From NCBI GenBank assembly GCA_024653485.1, contig JANLFY010000004.1:124001-188000 (forward strand): a DNA stretch of 64,000 nt, given 5' to 3'. Numbering within the stretch: the stretch's first letter is position 1; the number at the start of each line of letters is the position of its first letter. Below the pieces are notes generated by a model, which did no database searches, was not told where the DNA came from, and saw only the letters and a list, made by a program, of their open reading frames with translations. Shown here one piece after another: positions 25,322 through 34,212 of this stretch. The translations under genes were made by a program, and so were the position numbers. The DNA is from Bacillota bacterium. Lineage in GTDB: Bacteria; Bacillota; SHA-98; UBA4971.

Positions 25322-25748
25322 CGGGGCTGTGTACGAGATCTCGGCGGGCGAAGGAAGGTTCCGTCTGTCGCTCGCAGCGACGTGGGCCGGGAACGACCTC
25401 GTGGTTACCATTACCGGCGGGGACGCTCCTCACATAGGCTCGGTCGCCGTGGCGGTGCCGAGGCCGAGTCTGCGTGACCCGTCCGTGACAAGCGCGACCG
25501 CGTCAGTGATAACTCTCGTCGGACACAAGGATGATGAGCTTGCGAAGCCCATAGCGGAGTTCATGGCTGCGAGGCTCAAGGTGGCAGTAGTGGCTGTGGT
25601 CGGGATACACGTGGACGGGGCGACGCCGGACGACGTTGAGTGCCTGCGGGACATAGCGTGGGAGCTCGCCCGGAGCTGTGTAGCCGGGGCCGTGCGACAG
25701 GGTAGCGGGCACGTACGCGGAGGGGCGCTTCGCGGCGACAGCGAGTGA
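25305..25748 (+). CDS. LpdD-like prenylated-flavin chaperone domain protein
   Basis: The ATG lies 17 bases inside ubiX, showing coupling. The 147-residue product has ITGGDAPHIGSVAVAVPRPSL, SVITLVGHKDDELAKPIAEFMA and VVVGIHVDGATPDD-like segments, which I recognise from the LpdD-like family found with gallate and protocatechuate decarboxylases. The family is thought to assist cofactor maturation or activity of UbiD-type enzymes. The C-terminal 20 residues are basic and poorly conserved in type. Its position between ubiX and the TctCAB-UbiD genes supports the call. Confidence 0.75.
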   Translation: MSGGNSGAVYEISAGEGRFRLSLAATWAGNDLVVTITGGDAPHIGSVAVAVPRPSLRDPSVTSATASVITLVGHKDDELAKPIAEFMAARLKVAVVAVVGIHVDGATPDDVECLRDIAWELARSCVAGAVRQGSGHVRGGALRGDSE

Positions 25749-25908
25749 AGGTGCGTCCTATTGGAGAGACGCGGTCCAGCGTGGGGCGGCGCCGAGTCGT
25801 TGCGCCGAGCCGTCGCGAGCCTGGTGGCACGTGATGTGAAGTTACACGAGTGGGAGGAACCGACGTCACAAACCTTATCTGCAGTAAAGCCAGAGGAGGC
25901 AAACGATC

Positions 25909-26946
25909 ATGGCAAGCAAGGCGATAAGACGCATAGTTCTAGCGAGCGTAACCATGATGGTCCTCGCCAGTCTCGCGGGTGCCGGGGTTCTTGCCGCAGC
26001 CAACGGGGACCTGTCGTTCTTCAAGGGCAAGGTCATCAAGTTCATCGTGCCGTACAGCGTTGGGGGCGGGTTTGACTCGTACGCCAGGGCCATGGCGCCG
26101 TATCTGGAGGAGTACATCCCCGGTGTAACCGTCGTGGTGCAGAATGTCGCTGGCGGCGGCGGGATGATCGGAATCAATACTCTGTACGCCGCAGACCCGG
26201 ACGGCCTGACCATAGGCATTGCGCACGGGGCAGGAGCGGTGATCAATCAGGTGTTGAAGACGCCGGGGACGAGGTTCAACTTGGAGGAGATGAACTGGCT
26301 TGCCCGGGTCACGACCGAACCGCTCCTCACCGTCGTGTCCGGCAAGTCCCCGTTCAAGACGGTCAAGGACTTCGCCGGTGCCGGAAGGCCGATAGTCTTC
26401 GCCCAGACAGGGGTGGGCAGCGGAGACTACTATGGGTCACTGTTGCTGCTGAAGGCCCTGGGAATCAACTACAAGGTCGTTACCGGCTTTCCGGGTTCGC
26501 GGGAGGCGAACCTCGCGGTGGTGCGCGGCGAAGGCGTGGACGGAACCTCAGCGTTCTACGGCTCGTTGGTATCCCTCATTGAGACGGGTGACGTAAGGCC
26601 GGTGGTACAACTGGCGTTCGAGCGCCACAAGGACCTTCCGGGCGTCCCCACTGCCCTCGAGGTGGTTCCCCCTGAGAACCGCGAACTCGCACGTGCGTTG
26701 ACTAGCCTCTTCGAGATCAAGTACATAATCGCCGCTCCACCCAAGGTGCCGGCGGAGCGCGTGTCCGCCTTGCGGGCAGCGTTCGACAAGGTCTTCGCGG
26801 ATCAGGAGTTCATCGATTGGTCGGTGAAGATGAAGTGTCCCGTTGACTACCTGAACGGGGCCGCGCTCGACAAGTTGGTAAGAGAGAACGTTGACGCTTT
26901 CACGAAACTCGAGCGTGAGCTCAAAGCCATAACCGAGAAAGGTTGA
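25909..26946 (+). CDS. tctC: Tripartite tricarboxylate transporter substrate-binding protein (TctC/Bug family)
   Basis: The 345-residue product has a signal peptide (about residues 1-31, ending VLAAA). KVIKFIVPYSVGGGFDSYARAMAPYL is the Bug-family N-terminal ligand loop, VVVQNVAGGGGMIGINTLYAA the second, and APPKVPAERVSALRAAFDKVF the usual C-terminal motif. It binds a carboxylate outside the cell for TctA and TctB encoded next. The family binds many aromatic and aliphatic acids; the neighbouring UbiD decarboxylase suggests an unsaturated or aromatic carboxylate (inference). A hairpin lies between it and tctA. Confidence 0.93.
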   Translation: MASKAIRRIVLASVTMMVLASLAGAGVLAAANGDLSFFKGKVIKFIVPYSVGGGFDSYARAMAPYLEEYIPGVTVVVQNVAGGGGMIGINTLYAADPDGLTIGIAHGAGAVINQVLKTPGTRFNLEEMNWLARVTTEPLLTVVSGKSPFKTVKDFAGAGRPIVFAQTGVGSGDYYGSLLLLKALGINYKVVTGFPGSREANLAVVRGEGVDGTSAFYGSLVSLIETGDVRPVVQLAFERHKDLPGVPTALEVVPPENRELARALTSLFEIKYIIAAPPKVPAERVSALRAAFDKVFADQEFIDWSVKMKCPVDYLNGAALDKLVRENVDAFTKLERELKAITEKG

Positions 26947-27009
26947 CGTTGCGGATCGAGCAAGACTGCGAAAGAGCGAGTCAAACCGCAAAGAAGAGGG
27001 AAGAGGGCA

Positions 27010-27042
27010 GGCGGACGGGGCGGACTCGCGCCCCGTGCCGCC
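27010..27042 (+). other. Hairpin between tctC and tctA
   Basis: ACGGGGCG (27015-27022) pairs with CGCCCCGT (27029-27036), extended by GGCGG (27010-27014) with CCGCC (27038-27042) across one unpaired base. No T-tract. It is 21 bases before the tctA start. Confidence 0.6.
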
Positions 27043-27063
27043 CGTCCCTGGGAGGTAGGTTTC

Positions 27064-28551
27064 ATGTTGTCGCAAGCATTCCAGGGCGTGAGCGCCCTCC
27101 TTGCCGTACAGCCGTTCTCGTACATGCTGCTGGGAATCCTAGTGGGGCTCGCTTTCGGAGTGGCTCCGGGTCTCGGCGGAATCACAGCGATGGCCATTCT
27201 CGTTCCTCTGACCTACAAGCTGGGCCAGACGAGCGCCTTCGCGCTCCTCATCGGCGCGGCGAGCGCCGTCGCCTTCGGGGGGTCTGTCAGCGCGATCCTC
27301 ATCAACACGCCGGGCACTAACCAAAGCGTGGCGACGTGTCTCGATGGGTACCCGATGACGAGGAGTGGAGAGGGCAGGCGGGCGATAGGCATCAGTGCCA
27401 CAGCTTCGGCACTGGGAGGCGTGGTGGGCGCGATCGTCCTTCTCGCCCTGATCCCGGTCATGCACAAGGTCGTCCTGGCATTTGCGCCTCCCGAGTACTT
27501 CATGCTCTGCCTCCTCGGGCTCACCGCCATAGCCGGAGTGAGCGGCAAGACCATGCTGAAAGGGTTGGTCATGGGAGGGCTCGGAATCCTTCTCTCGTTC
27601 GTTGGCTACGACCCCGTGACGGGCACGCTCCGCTACACTTTCAACGCGTTGTACCTGTACGACGGTATCGACGTTGTGGCCGCGGTGATCGGCCTCTTCG
27701 CCATCGCCGAGATGATGTCGTTGATGGTTGAAGGGAGCACCATCGTATCGGGGAACGTCGAGGAAAAGCCTGGCGGGCTCGTAGAGGGCATGAAGGACGT
27801 GTTCAGGCACTGGTGGCTCTTCCTCCGATCCAGCGTCATCGGAACAGTGATAGGCATCATTCCAGGCATAGGAGGCGGGACCGCGAACGTCGTGGCTTAC
27901 AGCCACGCGGTTCAGACGTCCAGGTGTCCGGAGAGATTCGGGACGGGAGTGCCTGAAGGCGTGATAGCTCCCGAGTCCGCGAACAACGCCAGCTTCGGTG
28001 GAGCCCTCGTGCCGACAGTGGCCTTCGGTATCCCTGGCAGCGAGATGTGCGTGGTGCTCCTCGGCGCTTTCATGCTGCACGGGCTCGTGCCGGGACCCGA
28101 GATGCTGAAGGAACACCTTGACCTCGTGTTCCAGATGGCGTGGGGTGTGGCGTTCGCAAACATCATAGCCTCCCTGATCGGAGTTGCCTTCATGAGTTGG
28201 CTGGTCCGACTGTGCTCGGTGAGGGTGTCGCTCTTGGCCCCCTCGATCATCGCCATATCGCTGCTGGGAGCGTTCGCTACGTCTGGAAACGTGGCGGACG
28301 TGCTCGTGGCGCTAGTGTTCGGTATTTTTGGCTACTGGATGAAGAAGCTCGGATATCCGCGCGCGCCCCTGATGATAGGGCTCGTGCTAGGGGGTCTGGC
28401 CGAGGTGAACCTCCATCTTTCGCTGCAGATCTATGGCCTGGGATTCGTTCTCCGGCCGATAGCCTTGGTCATCCTAGCATTGATCCTCGTGTTTGCGTTC
28501 GGTCCGGCAGTGCAGCGCGTCGTGGCGGGAAGGAGGCGTGTTGAAGCGTGA
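27064..28551 (+). CDS. tctA: Tripartite tricarboxylate transporter large permease TctA
   Basis: The 495-residue protein has about 11-12 hydrophobic segments. GLAFGVAPGLGGITAMAILVPL near residue 28 and GTVIGIIPGIGGGTANVVAY near 260 are the twin Gly-Pro-Gly motifs of TctA, each at the pseudo-symmetric half. It forms the ion-coupled channel for the acid captured by TctC. The start has GGGAGGTAGG-type Shine-Dalgarno sequence. TctB overlaps its 3' end by four bases. Confidence 0.95.
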   Translation: MLSQAFQGVSALLAVQPFSYMLLGILVGLAFGVAPGLGGITAMAILVPLTYKLGQTSAFALLIGAASAVAFGGSVSAILINTPGTNQSVATCLDGYPMTRSGEGRRAIGISATASALGGVVGAIVLLALIPVMHKVVLAFAPPEYFMLCLLGLTAIAGVSGKTMLKGLVMGGLGILLSFVGYDPVTGTLRYTFNALYLYDGIDVVAAVIGLFAIAEMMSLMVEGSTIVSGNVEEKPGGLVEGMKDVFRHWWLFLRSSVIGTVIGIIPGIGGGTANVVAYSHAVQTSRCPERFGTGVPEGVIAPESANNASFGGALVPTVAFGIPGSEMCVVLLGAFMLHGLVPGPEMLKEHLDLVFQMAWGVAFANIIASLIGVAFMSWLVRLCSVRVSLLAPSIIAISLLGAFATSGNVADVLVALVFGIFGYWMKKLGYPRAPLMIGLVLGGLAEVNLHLSLQIYGLGFVLRPIALVILALILVFAFGPAVQRVVAGRRRVEA

Positions 28552-29063
28552 AAGCATCTGAGCAGTACATTTTCGGCCTCGTGGTGGCGGTGATGCTTGC
28601 AGGCTTTGTGGTCATGGGGATGGGGTACCTGCCCCAAGCGAGACTGGCGCCGCTTTCGATAGGACTGCCGACCCTGGGTCTCATGCTGATTCTTCTACAG
28701 CGGATGAAGAGCCAGGGCAGAGCGCGCGCGTTGAAAGATGGGCCGAGTGGCGAGGCAGGGGGGCAAGGATCGCACACCGAAGCTAGTGGGGAGGACGCCA
28801 GTGGGGAACGCGTGGGCGGCGGGGCGCGCGTCACGCTTGCGACGGAGGTGTCGATCATAGGGTGGATCGTGGGGTTCACCGCCCTCATCTGGCTCGTTGG
28901 GTTCACCGTGGCCATTCCGGTCTTCCTGTTCCTGATGGCACGGGGCAAGTTCAGGGAGGGCTTCGCGGTATCACTTGGCTTGGCGTTGACCGTGGGAGCT
29001 GGCCTTTACATCGCGTTCGACGTGCTCCTCAAGGTCCCGATGAACTGCGGCATCTGGCCGTGA
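28548..29063 (+). CDS. tctB: Tripartite tricarboxylate transporter small permease TctB
   Basis: The start GTGA overlaps the tctA stop. The 171-residue product has four hydrophobic segments in two pairs separated by a charged linker (about residues 60-98, rich in Gly, Ser and acidic residues), the TctB layout. It partners TctA. Weak sequence conservation is normal for this family, so the call rests on topology and position. Confidence 0.85.
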   Translation: MKASEQYIFGLVVAVMLAGFVVMGMGYLPQARLAPLSIGLPTLGLMLILLQRMKSQGRARALKDGPSGEAGGQGSHTEASGEDASGERVGGGARVTLATEVSIIGWIVGFTALIWLVGFTVAIPVFLFLMARGKFREGFAVSLGLALTVGAGLYIAFDVLLKVPMNCGIWP

Positions 29064-29144
29064 CTTGCGCTGACCCGGGCGCGCGTCCGAATGCAAGCTG
29101 GCTGGCACGAAGAGAGCTGACGAAAACCGAGTGGGGGTGCGAAG

Positions 29145-30575
29145 TTGAGATTCGCTGATCTGAGGGAGTATGTCCGGGCGCTCGAGGAGAACGGGCTCGT
29201 GAAACGAATCTCTGAGGAAGTCGACAAAGACTGGGAAATCGCTGCGTTGTGCCGTCTTGCCTTCACCAAGCTGCCGTCGGAGACGAGGCCGGCTCTTCTC
29301 TTCGAGAATGTCAAGGGGTTCGATTCGCCGGTAGTGGCCGGGGTGCTGGGAGCGTCGCGCCGTGTGTACGCGATGGCCTTGGGCATCGACACTTTCGGTG
29401 GCAACGTGCTCACGGAGATAGCACAGCGGTGGGCCCGAGCCATCAAGAACCCGGTCGCGCCCAGGCTCGTGACAACCGGACCTTGCAAAGAGAACATCCT
29501 CACCGGCGACGACATAGACGTGTTCAGGTTTCCGGTGCCCATGTGGACGGTAGGAGAGGATCCTGGGCTTTTTCTGACCGCGCCGTGCGTGGTGACGAAG
29601 GACCCCGAAACAGGGACGAGGAACGTTGGGACCTACCGGATTCAACTCAAGGAGCGCAACAAGACGGGTATCCACATGGGCAAGACCCGCCACATTTACA
29701 GACACATACAGAAGAATGAAGCCAAGGGCAGGCCCACGCCTGTGGCCATTGTCGTGGGGAGCGATCCCACCGTGGGTCTCGCTTCTGTGTCATCTGTGCC
29801 GTTCGGCGTCGATGAACTGGCAGTCGCGGGGGCGCTGAGGGGCGAGCCGGTGGACGTGGTCAAGTGCGAGACGGTCGACCTTGAAGTGCCTGCGACCGCG
29901 GAAATAGTCATCGAGGGGCTGATCAGGCCAGGATACAGGGAGCTCGAGGGGCCGTTCGGGGAGTATCCCGGCTACATGGGAGCGTCGGGTGACGCGCCGG
30001 TGGTGGACGTCACGTGCATTACGTTCAGAAACGACGTCGTGTTCCACGCCTTCGTAAGCCAGATGCCTCCGAGCGAGTCCAGCCTGATAAGGGGGTGCGG
30101 GCGGGAGTCCTCGATATATGCCCACCTCGTCGCCGATCACAAGCTGCCCATTCGAGACGTTCACCTGAAGGAGAGCGGCGGGAGCGCGGCATACCTTGCT
30201 ATCTCCATGCGACCGCAGTACCCCGGTCAGGTGTGGGAGACTGCCTGGGCAGCGTGGACAGTCGACCCGTCGCTTGGGAAGATCACGGTGATAGTGGACG
30301 ACGACATAGACATCAGAGATCCGTTCCAGCTCGACTGGGCCATGAGCTTTCGGGTTCAACCGGAGCGGGACCTGCACATCGTTAGTGGAACGGCGGCCGT
30401 CATGAACGACCCGTCTCAGGCCGCGAAAGGGGTCACCAAAGAGGATCCATCGCGGCACGTCTCATCCAAGGTGCTCATAGACGCGACGAAGAAGCACGAG
30501 TACCCCGCTATAGCCATGCCGCCCGCCGAGCACCTCGCCAGAGCCGCTGAGAAGTGGGAAAGGCTTCGGTTCTAG
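29145..30575 (+). CDS. UbiD family decarboxylase
   Basis: TTG start at 29145 with a GGGGGTG upstream; 476 residues. The sequence fits UbiD throughout: KTRHIYRHIQKNEAKG, PVAIVVGSDP, and ELEGPFGEYPGYMG, which holds the conserved glutamates of the prenyl-FMN site. It should reversibly decarboxylate an alpha,beta-unsaturated or aromatic acid using prenyl-FMN made by UbiX encoded 4 kb upstream. TctCAB lies between them and would supply the substrate. UbiD proper (ubiquinone pathway) is less likely because no other quinone genes are present. Substrate unknown. Confidence 0.9.
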   Translation: MRFADLREYVRALEENGLVKRISEEVDKDWEIAALCRLAFTKLPSETRPALLFENVKGFDSPVVAGVLGASRRVYAMALGIDTFGGNVLTEIAQRWARAIKNPVAPRLVTTGPCKENILTGDDIDVFRFPVPMWTVGEDPGLFLTAPCVVTKDPETGTRNVGTYRIQLKERNKTGIHMGKTRHIYRHIQKNEAKGRPTPVAIVVGSDPTVGLASVSSVPFGVDELAVAGALRGEPVDVVKCETVDLEVPATAEIVIEGLIRPGYRELEGPFGEYPGYMGASGDAPVVDVTCITFRNDVVFHAFVSQMPPSESSLIRGCGRESSIYAHLVADHKLPIRDVHLKESGGSAAYLAISMRPQYPGQVWETAWAAWTVDPSLGKITVIVDDDIDIRDPFQLDWAMSFRVQPERDLHIVSGTAAVMNDPSQAAKGVTKEDPSRHVSSKVLIDATKKHEYPAIAMPPAEHLARAAEKWERLRF

Positions 30576-30650
30576 GTGCTAATCCGGTTCCGGGTGCGAA
30601 GCAGGTCAAGGTTCAGGGACGCCATGGGCTCTGGACGAAAACCGGACGAA

Positions 30651-30709
30651 AACCGGGCCCGGCTCGGAAAACCGCGCATGGAGGCGATTTCCCGCGCCGC
30701 GGCCCGGTT
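30651..30709 (+). terminator. Possible terminator stem after ubiD-like gene
   Basis: AACCGGGCC (30651-30659) pairs with GGCCCGGTT (30701-30709), followed by CCTTCTT. The 41-base loop is long, so this is a weak terminator call. Confidence 0.4.
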
Positions 30710-30962
30710 CCTTCTTGGTCCTGGCGCCGCCACGACGTGCTTGGGGAGGCATTCTTGCGGTTGAGGAAGGAGGTTCGGGCCTGTCCCGTTCGCTACCTTA
30801 GTCCGCCAAGGGCCAAGGGGAGCGGTGGCTCATGGTATTTTCACTCTGGGCAGCAGGATTACGCGCGATCGCGGCGAAGAGGTGAATGAATCATATCCCG
30901 GGTACTGTATCCAAATTGCCTTCCAAGGTCGTCCCATTCCTGATGCAGAGGGACTTGGTCAA

Positions 30963-30990
30963 TTGGCTGGTATACCAAAAAGCATATATT
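30963..30990 (+). promoter_or_regulatory. Promoter with embedded GntR-type operator, second TRAP operon
   Basis: TTGGCT (30963-30968) and TATATT (30985-30990) are spaced 16 bases. The palindrome TGGTATACCA (30968-30977), identical to the one before the malic enzyme gene, lies in the spacer where a repressor would block RNA polymerase. Confidence 0.6.
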
Positions 30991-31253
30991 AGAGGATACC
31001 ACCCTTGCAGTGCTCTTGGCAGCCGAAAACGGAGGTGGTGCGGTCGGGATGACGGGTTCGAGTCAAGAGGCGATGAGCACGCCGATGTATGCAGCGGGAC
31101 GCCGTTCAGGGCGCCGTTTACGCCCAATCTGCTGAATCTGAAGGGTGTGCGAAGCGGACGACGTGAGACGGGTAGTGTCATGTCTCCCGCAGCGCCCATG
31201 ACCCTCATGACCTTTCTTTGCGACAGTCTGGTGCGAGAGGGGCGGTGTTTGAA

Positions 31254-33140
31254 ATGGTCAAGTACGACAAGGTTATGAGCGCTGTCCTCACAGCGGTATC
31301 AGTTGCGATGGCGCTCTTCCACACCTACACTGCGCTTTTCGGCTCTCTCACTTCGATGTGGCAACGCAGCATCCACCTTACATTCGGGTTCCTTCTCGTA
31401 TATCTCATGCATTCATCCAAGAGCAAGACGACATCGGCGAAGCTTACCGGCCTGGGACTCTCGGCCCTTGGAGCTGCCACCGGCATCTACGTCATCACCA
31501 ACTTCGACGCAATAATCATGCGCTTCGGCAGCCCAAACAGCCTCGACCTCGCGCTTGCCGCCGTCGCCCTCTTGTTGGTCCTAGATACCGCGAGGAGAAC
31601 CCTGGGATGGGCAATGCCCTTGATCGCCATTGGGTTCCTGCTATACGCGTTTCTGGGGCCGTACCTCCCGGGCATCCTCTATCACAGGGGATACGATCTT
31701 CCGAGAGTCCTCAACCAAATGTACTTGACGACGGAAGGCATCTACGGGATACCGTTGGGAGTCTCCGCGGACTACATCTTCCTTTTCATATTGTTCGGGT
31801 CGTTCCTGGTCGCGACGGGAGCTGGGCAGTTCTATATCGACCTCGCCAAGGCGCTCGTTGGGCGGGCTAGGGGAGGTCCTGCCAAGGTGGCCATCATAGC
31901 CAGCTCGCTGTTCGGGACGATCTCCGGCAGCGCCCAAGCCAACGTGGCGGGAACCGGGATGATAACGATTCCTCTCATGAAGAACGTAGGCTATCGATCT
32001 GAATTTGCCGGGGCGGTGGAGGCGGCCGCCTCTACCGGGGGGCAGATCATGCCTCCGGTCATGGGTGCGGCGGCGTTTGTGATGGCCGAGATCCTCGGAG
32101 TTCCCTACGTCCGTATCGTTCAGGCCGCGTTCATCCCTGCCTTGATCTACTATACCGCGCTCCTCTTCTCGGTCGACTTCGAGGCCGCAAGGGCGCGGAT
32201 TCCTGGGCTGACGAAAGACGAGATCCCGAACCTTCGCAAGGTACTGAGAGAAGGGTGGCTCTATCTCGTGCCCCTTGCGGCGATGATATTCCTTCTCATC
32301 GTGGTCAAGTGGACCACGACGAAATCCGCCGTGTATTCGCTGCTCGCCACCGTGATCGTCGGCTTTCTGCAGCACCAGAGGAAGTTCGGGTTGACCGAGG
32401 CGGTCGAGGCGATACGGGATGGGGCCAGGGGTGCCATCAGCGTGATCACGGCCTGCTCTTGCGCAGGCGTCGTTGTAGGAATAGTCAACCTCACCGGGCT
32501 CGGTCTGCGCTTCTCCAACATCGTGGTGAGCGCCGCCGGAGGCAACGTTGCACTGTTGCTCGTGCTCATCATGCTTGCGTCGCTGGTGCTGGGCATGGGC
32601 TTGCCGACCACGCCGGCCTACTTGGTGCTGGCGGTGCTCGGGGTTCCAGCGCTCCAGACGCTCGGCGTGCCGCTCCTCGCCGCACACATGTTCATTTTCT
32701 ACTTCGGATGTATCTCCATGATAACGCCGCCTGTAGCGCTTGCCGTGTACGTGGCTGCCGGCATCGCCAAGTCGAGCTTCTGGAAAACGGGGATTAACGC
32801 CGTCAAGCTTGGCGTGGCTGCGTTCATTGTGCCGTACTTCTTCATCTTCAACCCTCCTCTGCTTTTCGAGGGGACGTTGCCCTCAGTACTGTGGGCTGGC
32901 GCCACCGCTGCGGTCGGAGCCGCTCTCTTGAGCGGAGCGGCGATCGGGTGGTTCATGGGGGACATTGGCGTTCCGGAGAGGGTTGTGCTCTTGGCGAGCG
33001 CTCTAGGGCTTATCGACCCGGGTCAGCTGACCAACGCTATGGGACTCGTCGGTCTCGCTCTCGTTGTCGCCCTCCAGCGCTTCCGGGCGACGAGATCGAG
33101 GAGCACAAGAGGAGGTGACTTCAGCGGCGCAATTGGATGA
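31254..33140 (+). CDS. TRAP transporter fused permease, TAXI class, second copy
   Basis: ATG 31254 with GAGAGGGG upstream gives 628 residues; a TTG at 31218 is possible. The N-terminal DctQ-like helices are followed by the DctM part with SSLFGTISGSAQANVAGTGMITIPLMKNVGY, EAAASTGGQIMPPVMGAAAF, GMGLPTTPAYLVLAVLGVPAL and MITPPVALAVY. It is clearly paralogous to the permease at 16155. The gene order is reversed here: permease first, then binding protein. It imports an organic acid by ion symport. An operator-bearing promoter lies upstream. Confidence 0.92.
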   Translation: MVKYDKVMSAVLTAVSVAMALFHTYTALFGSLTSMWQRSIHLTFGFLLVYLMHSSKSKTTSAKLTGLGLSALGAATGIYVITNFDAIIMRFGSPNSLDLALAAVALLLVLDTARRTLGWAMPLIAIGFLLYAFLGPYLPGILYHRGYDLPRVLNQMYLTTEGIYGIPLGVSADYIFLFILFGSFLVATGAGQFYIDLAKALVGRARGGPAKVAIIASSLFGTISGSAQANVAGTGMITIPLMKNVGYRSEFAGAVEAAASTGGQIMPPVMGAAAFVMAEILGVPYVRIVQAAFIPALIYYTALLFSVDFEAARARIPGLTKDEIPNLRKVLREGWLYLVPLAAMIFLLIVVKWTTTKSAVYSLLATVIVGFLQHQRKFGLTEAVEAIRDGARGAISVITACSCAGVVVGIVNLTGLGLRFSNIVVSAAGGNVALLLVLIMLASLVLGMGLPTTPAYLVLAVLGVPALQTLGVPLLAAHMFIFYFGCISMITPPVALAVYVAAGIAKSSFWKTGINAVKLGVAAFIVPYFFIFNPPLLFEGTLPSVLWAGATAAVGAALLSGAAIGWFMGDIGVPERVVLLASALGLIDPGQLTNAMGLVGLALVVALQRFRATRSRSTRGGDFSGAIG

Positions 33141-33255
33141 CGCGGAGGAGCGTGGAGTGCAGTAGGTTGAGTAGTCTCGGGGCACAGAACGACCAACGGA
33201 ACGGTAACGGGTCATCTCGACGCACCAATTCGTCCAGCCGAGAGGAGTTGGCAAA

Positions 33256-34212
33256 ATGACCAAGCGAATCGTCTGGTTGGTGATTGTGGCTGTTTTATTG
33301 ATGAGTTGCGGATCTGCTGCGGTCGCAGGCACCACTCTGCCCAAACACCTGTCGCTCGGCGCGTGTGGCACCGCAGGAACCTTCTACCTCGTCGGCGCGG
33401 GTGTGAGCCAAATCATAGAGAAGTACCTCCACGTTTCGACGACAGCCGAGGTCACGGCGTGCGCTGTGGAGAACACGAAGTTGCTCCACGGAGGGAAGAT
33501 AGAGCTGGGGATACTCACCCCGGAGGTTGCGGACCAAGCATATCGGGGTATTACCCCGTTCACCTCTAAGCAAGACATTCTGGCTCTGGCACCGCTGTAC
33601 CCCAACCTCTATCAGTTGATAGTCCCGGCCAACTCTCCCATCCAGTCGATAATGGACATCAAAGGGAAAAGAGTATCCGTCGGAGCACCGGGCAGCGGCA
33701 TCCTGGAAAGCAACAAGCTGCTTCTCGACGCGCTCGGCCTGAAGTTCACCGATTTCAAGCCCGAGTACCTCTCGTTCAGCGAGACCGCCGAGGGAATGAA
33801 GAACGGCTGGGTTGACGCAGCCATCATCGTCACCGCGGCTCCGTCCTCGTGGGTGTTGGACCTGGAGTCCGTCAAGCCCATCAGGGTAGTCCCGCTCACT
33901 GAAAAGGAGCTCAACACCATAGTTGAGAAGGTACCGTACTATGTCCCAACAGTCATTCCGAAGGGACGGTACAAATCCCAGGACTACGAGGTTCGCAGCT
34001 TCGCTGCGTGGAACGTCCTTGCAGTTCGGAAGGACGTGCCGGACGACGTCGTGTACGAGTTGACGAAAGCGATCATGGAGCACAACGATGAGCTCGCGAA
34101 GGTCCACAAGGAGGCGGCCAACATCCGTCCAGAGAACGCCAGTACCGTCAAGATCCCGTACCATCCCGGCGCGGCGAAGTACTACAAGGAGATAGGGATC
34201 ACGGTTCACTGA
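33256..34212 (+). CDS. TAXI family TRAP solute-binding lipoprotein
   Basis: The 318-residue product starts with a signal peptide MTKRIVWLVIVAVLLMSCGS; LMSC is a lipobox, so the protein is probably a lipoprotein anchored outside the membrane. LSLGACGTAGTFYLVGAGVSQIIEKYL, DIKGKRVSVGAPGSG and IPYHPGAAKYYKEIGI match TAXI proteins. It serves the permease gene 115 bases upstream. The other TAXI protein in the window (14924) has no lipobox, so the two systems differ in anchoring. A long structured intergenic stretch follows. Confidence 0.92.
   Translation: MTKRIVWLVIVAVLLMSCGSAAVAGTTLPKHLSLGACGTAGTFYLVGAGVSQIIEKYLHVSTTAEVTACAVENTKLLHGGKIELGILTPEVADQAYRGITPFTSKQDILALAPLYPNLYQLIVPANSPIQSIMDIKGKRVSVGAPGSGILESNKLLLDALGLKFTDFKPEYLSFSETAEGMKNGWVDAAIIVTAAPSSWVLDLESVKPIRVVPLTEKELNTIVEKVPYYVPTVIPKGRYKSQDYEVRSFAAWNVLAVRKDVPDDVVYELTKAIMEHNDELAKVHKEAANIRPENASTVKIPYHPGAAKYYKEIGITVH

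Larger units (their letters stand above)
30576..31253. other. Intergenic region, 678 bases
   Basis: No gene is supported. It begins with two tandem copies of GGACGAAAACC (30633-30654) inside a stem region (30651-30709). It ends with a promoter and embedded operator (30963-30990) about 265 bases before the TRAP permease gene. A frame at 30886-31278 has no coding features. Confidence 0.55.

Noticed and set aside
30886-31278. 130-codon frame before the second TRAP permease
   Set aside because: It overlaps the operator and promoter and runs into the permease start; composition is non-coding.
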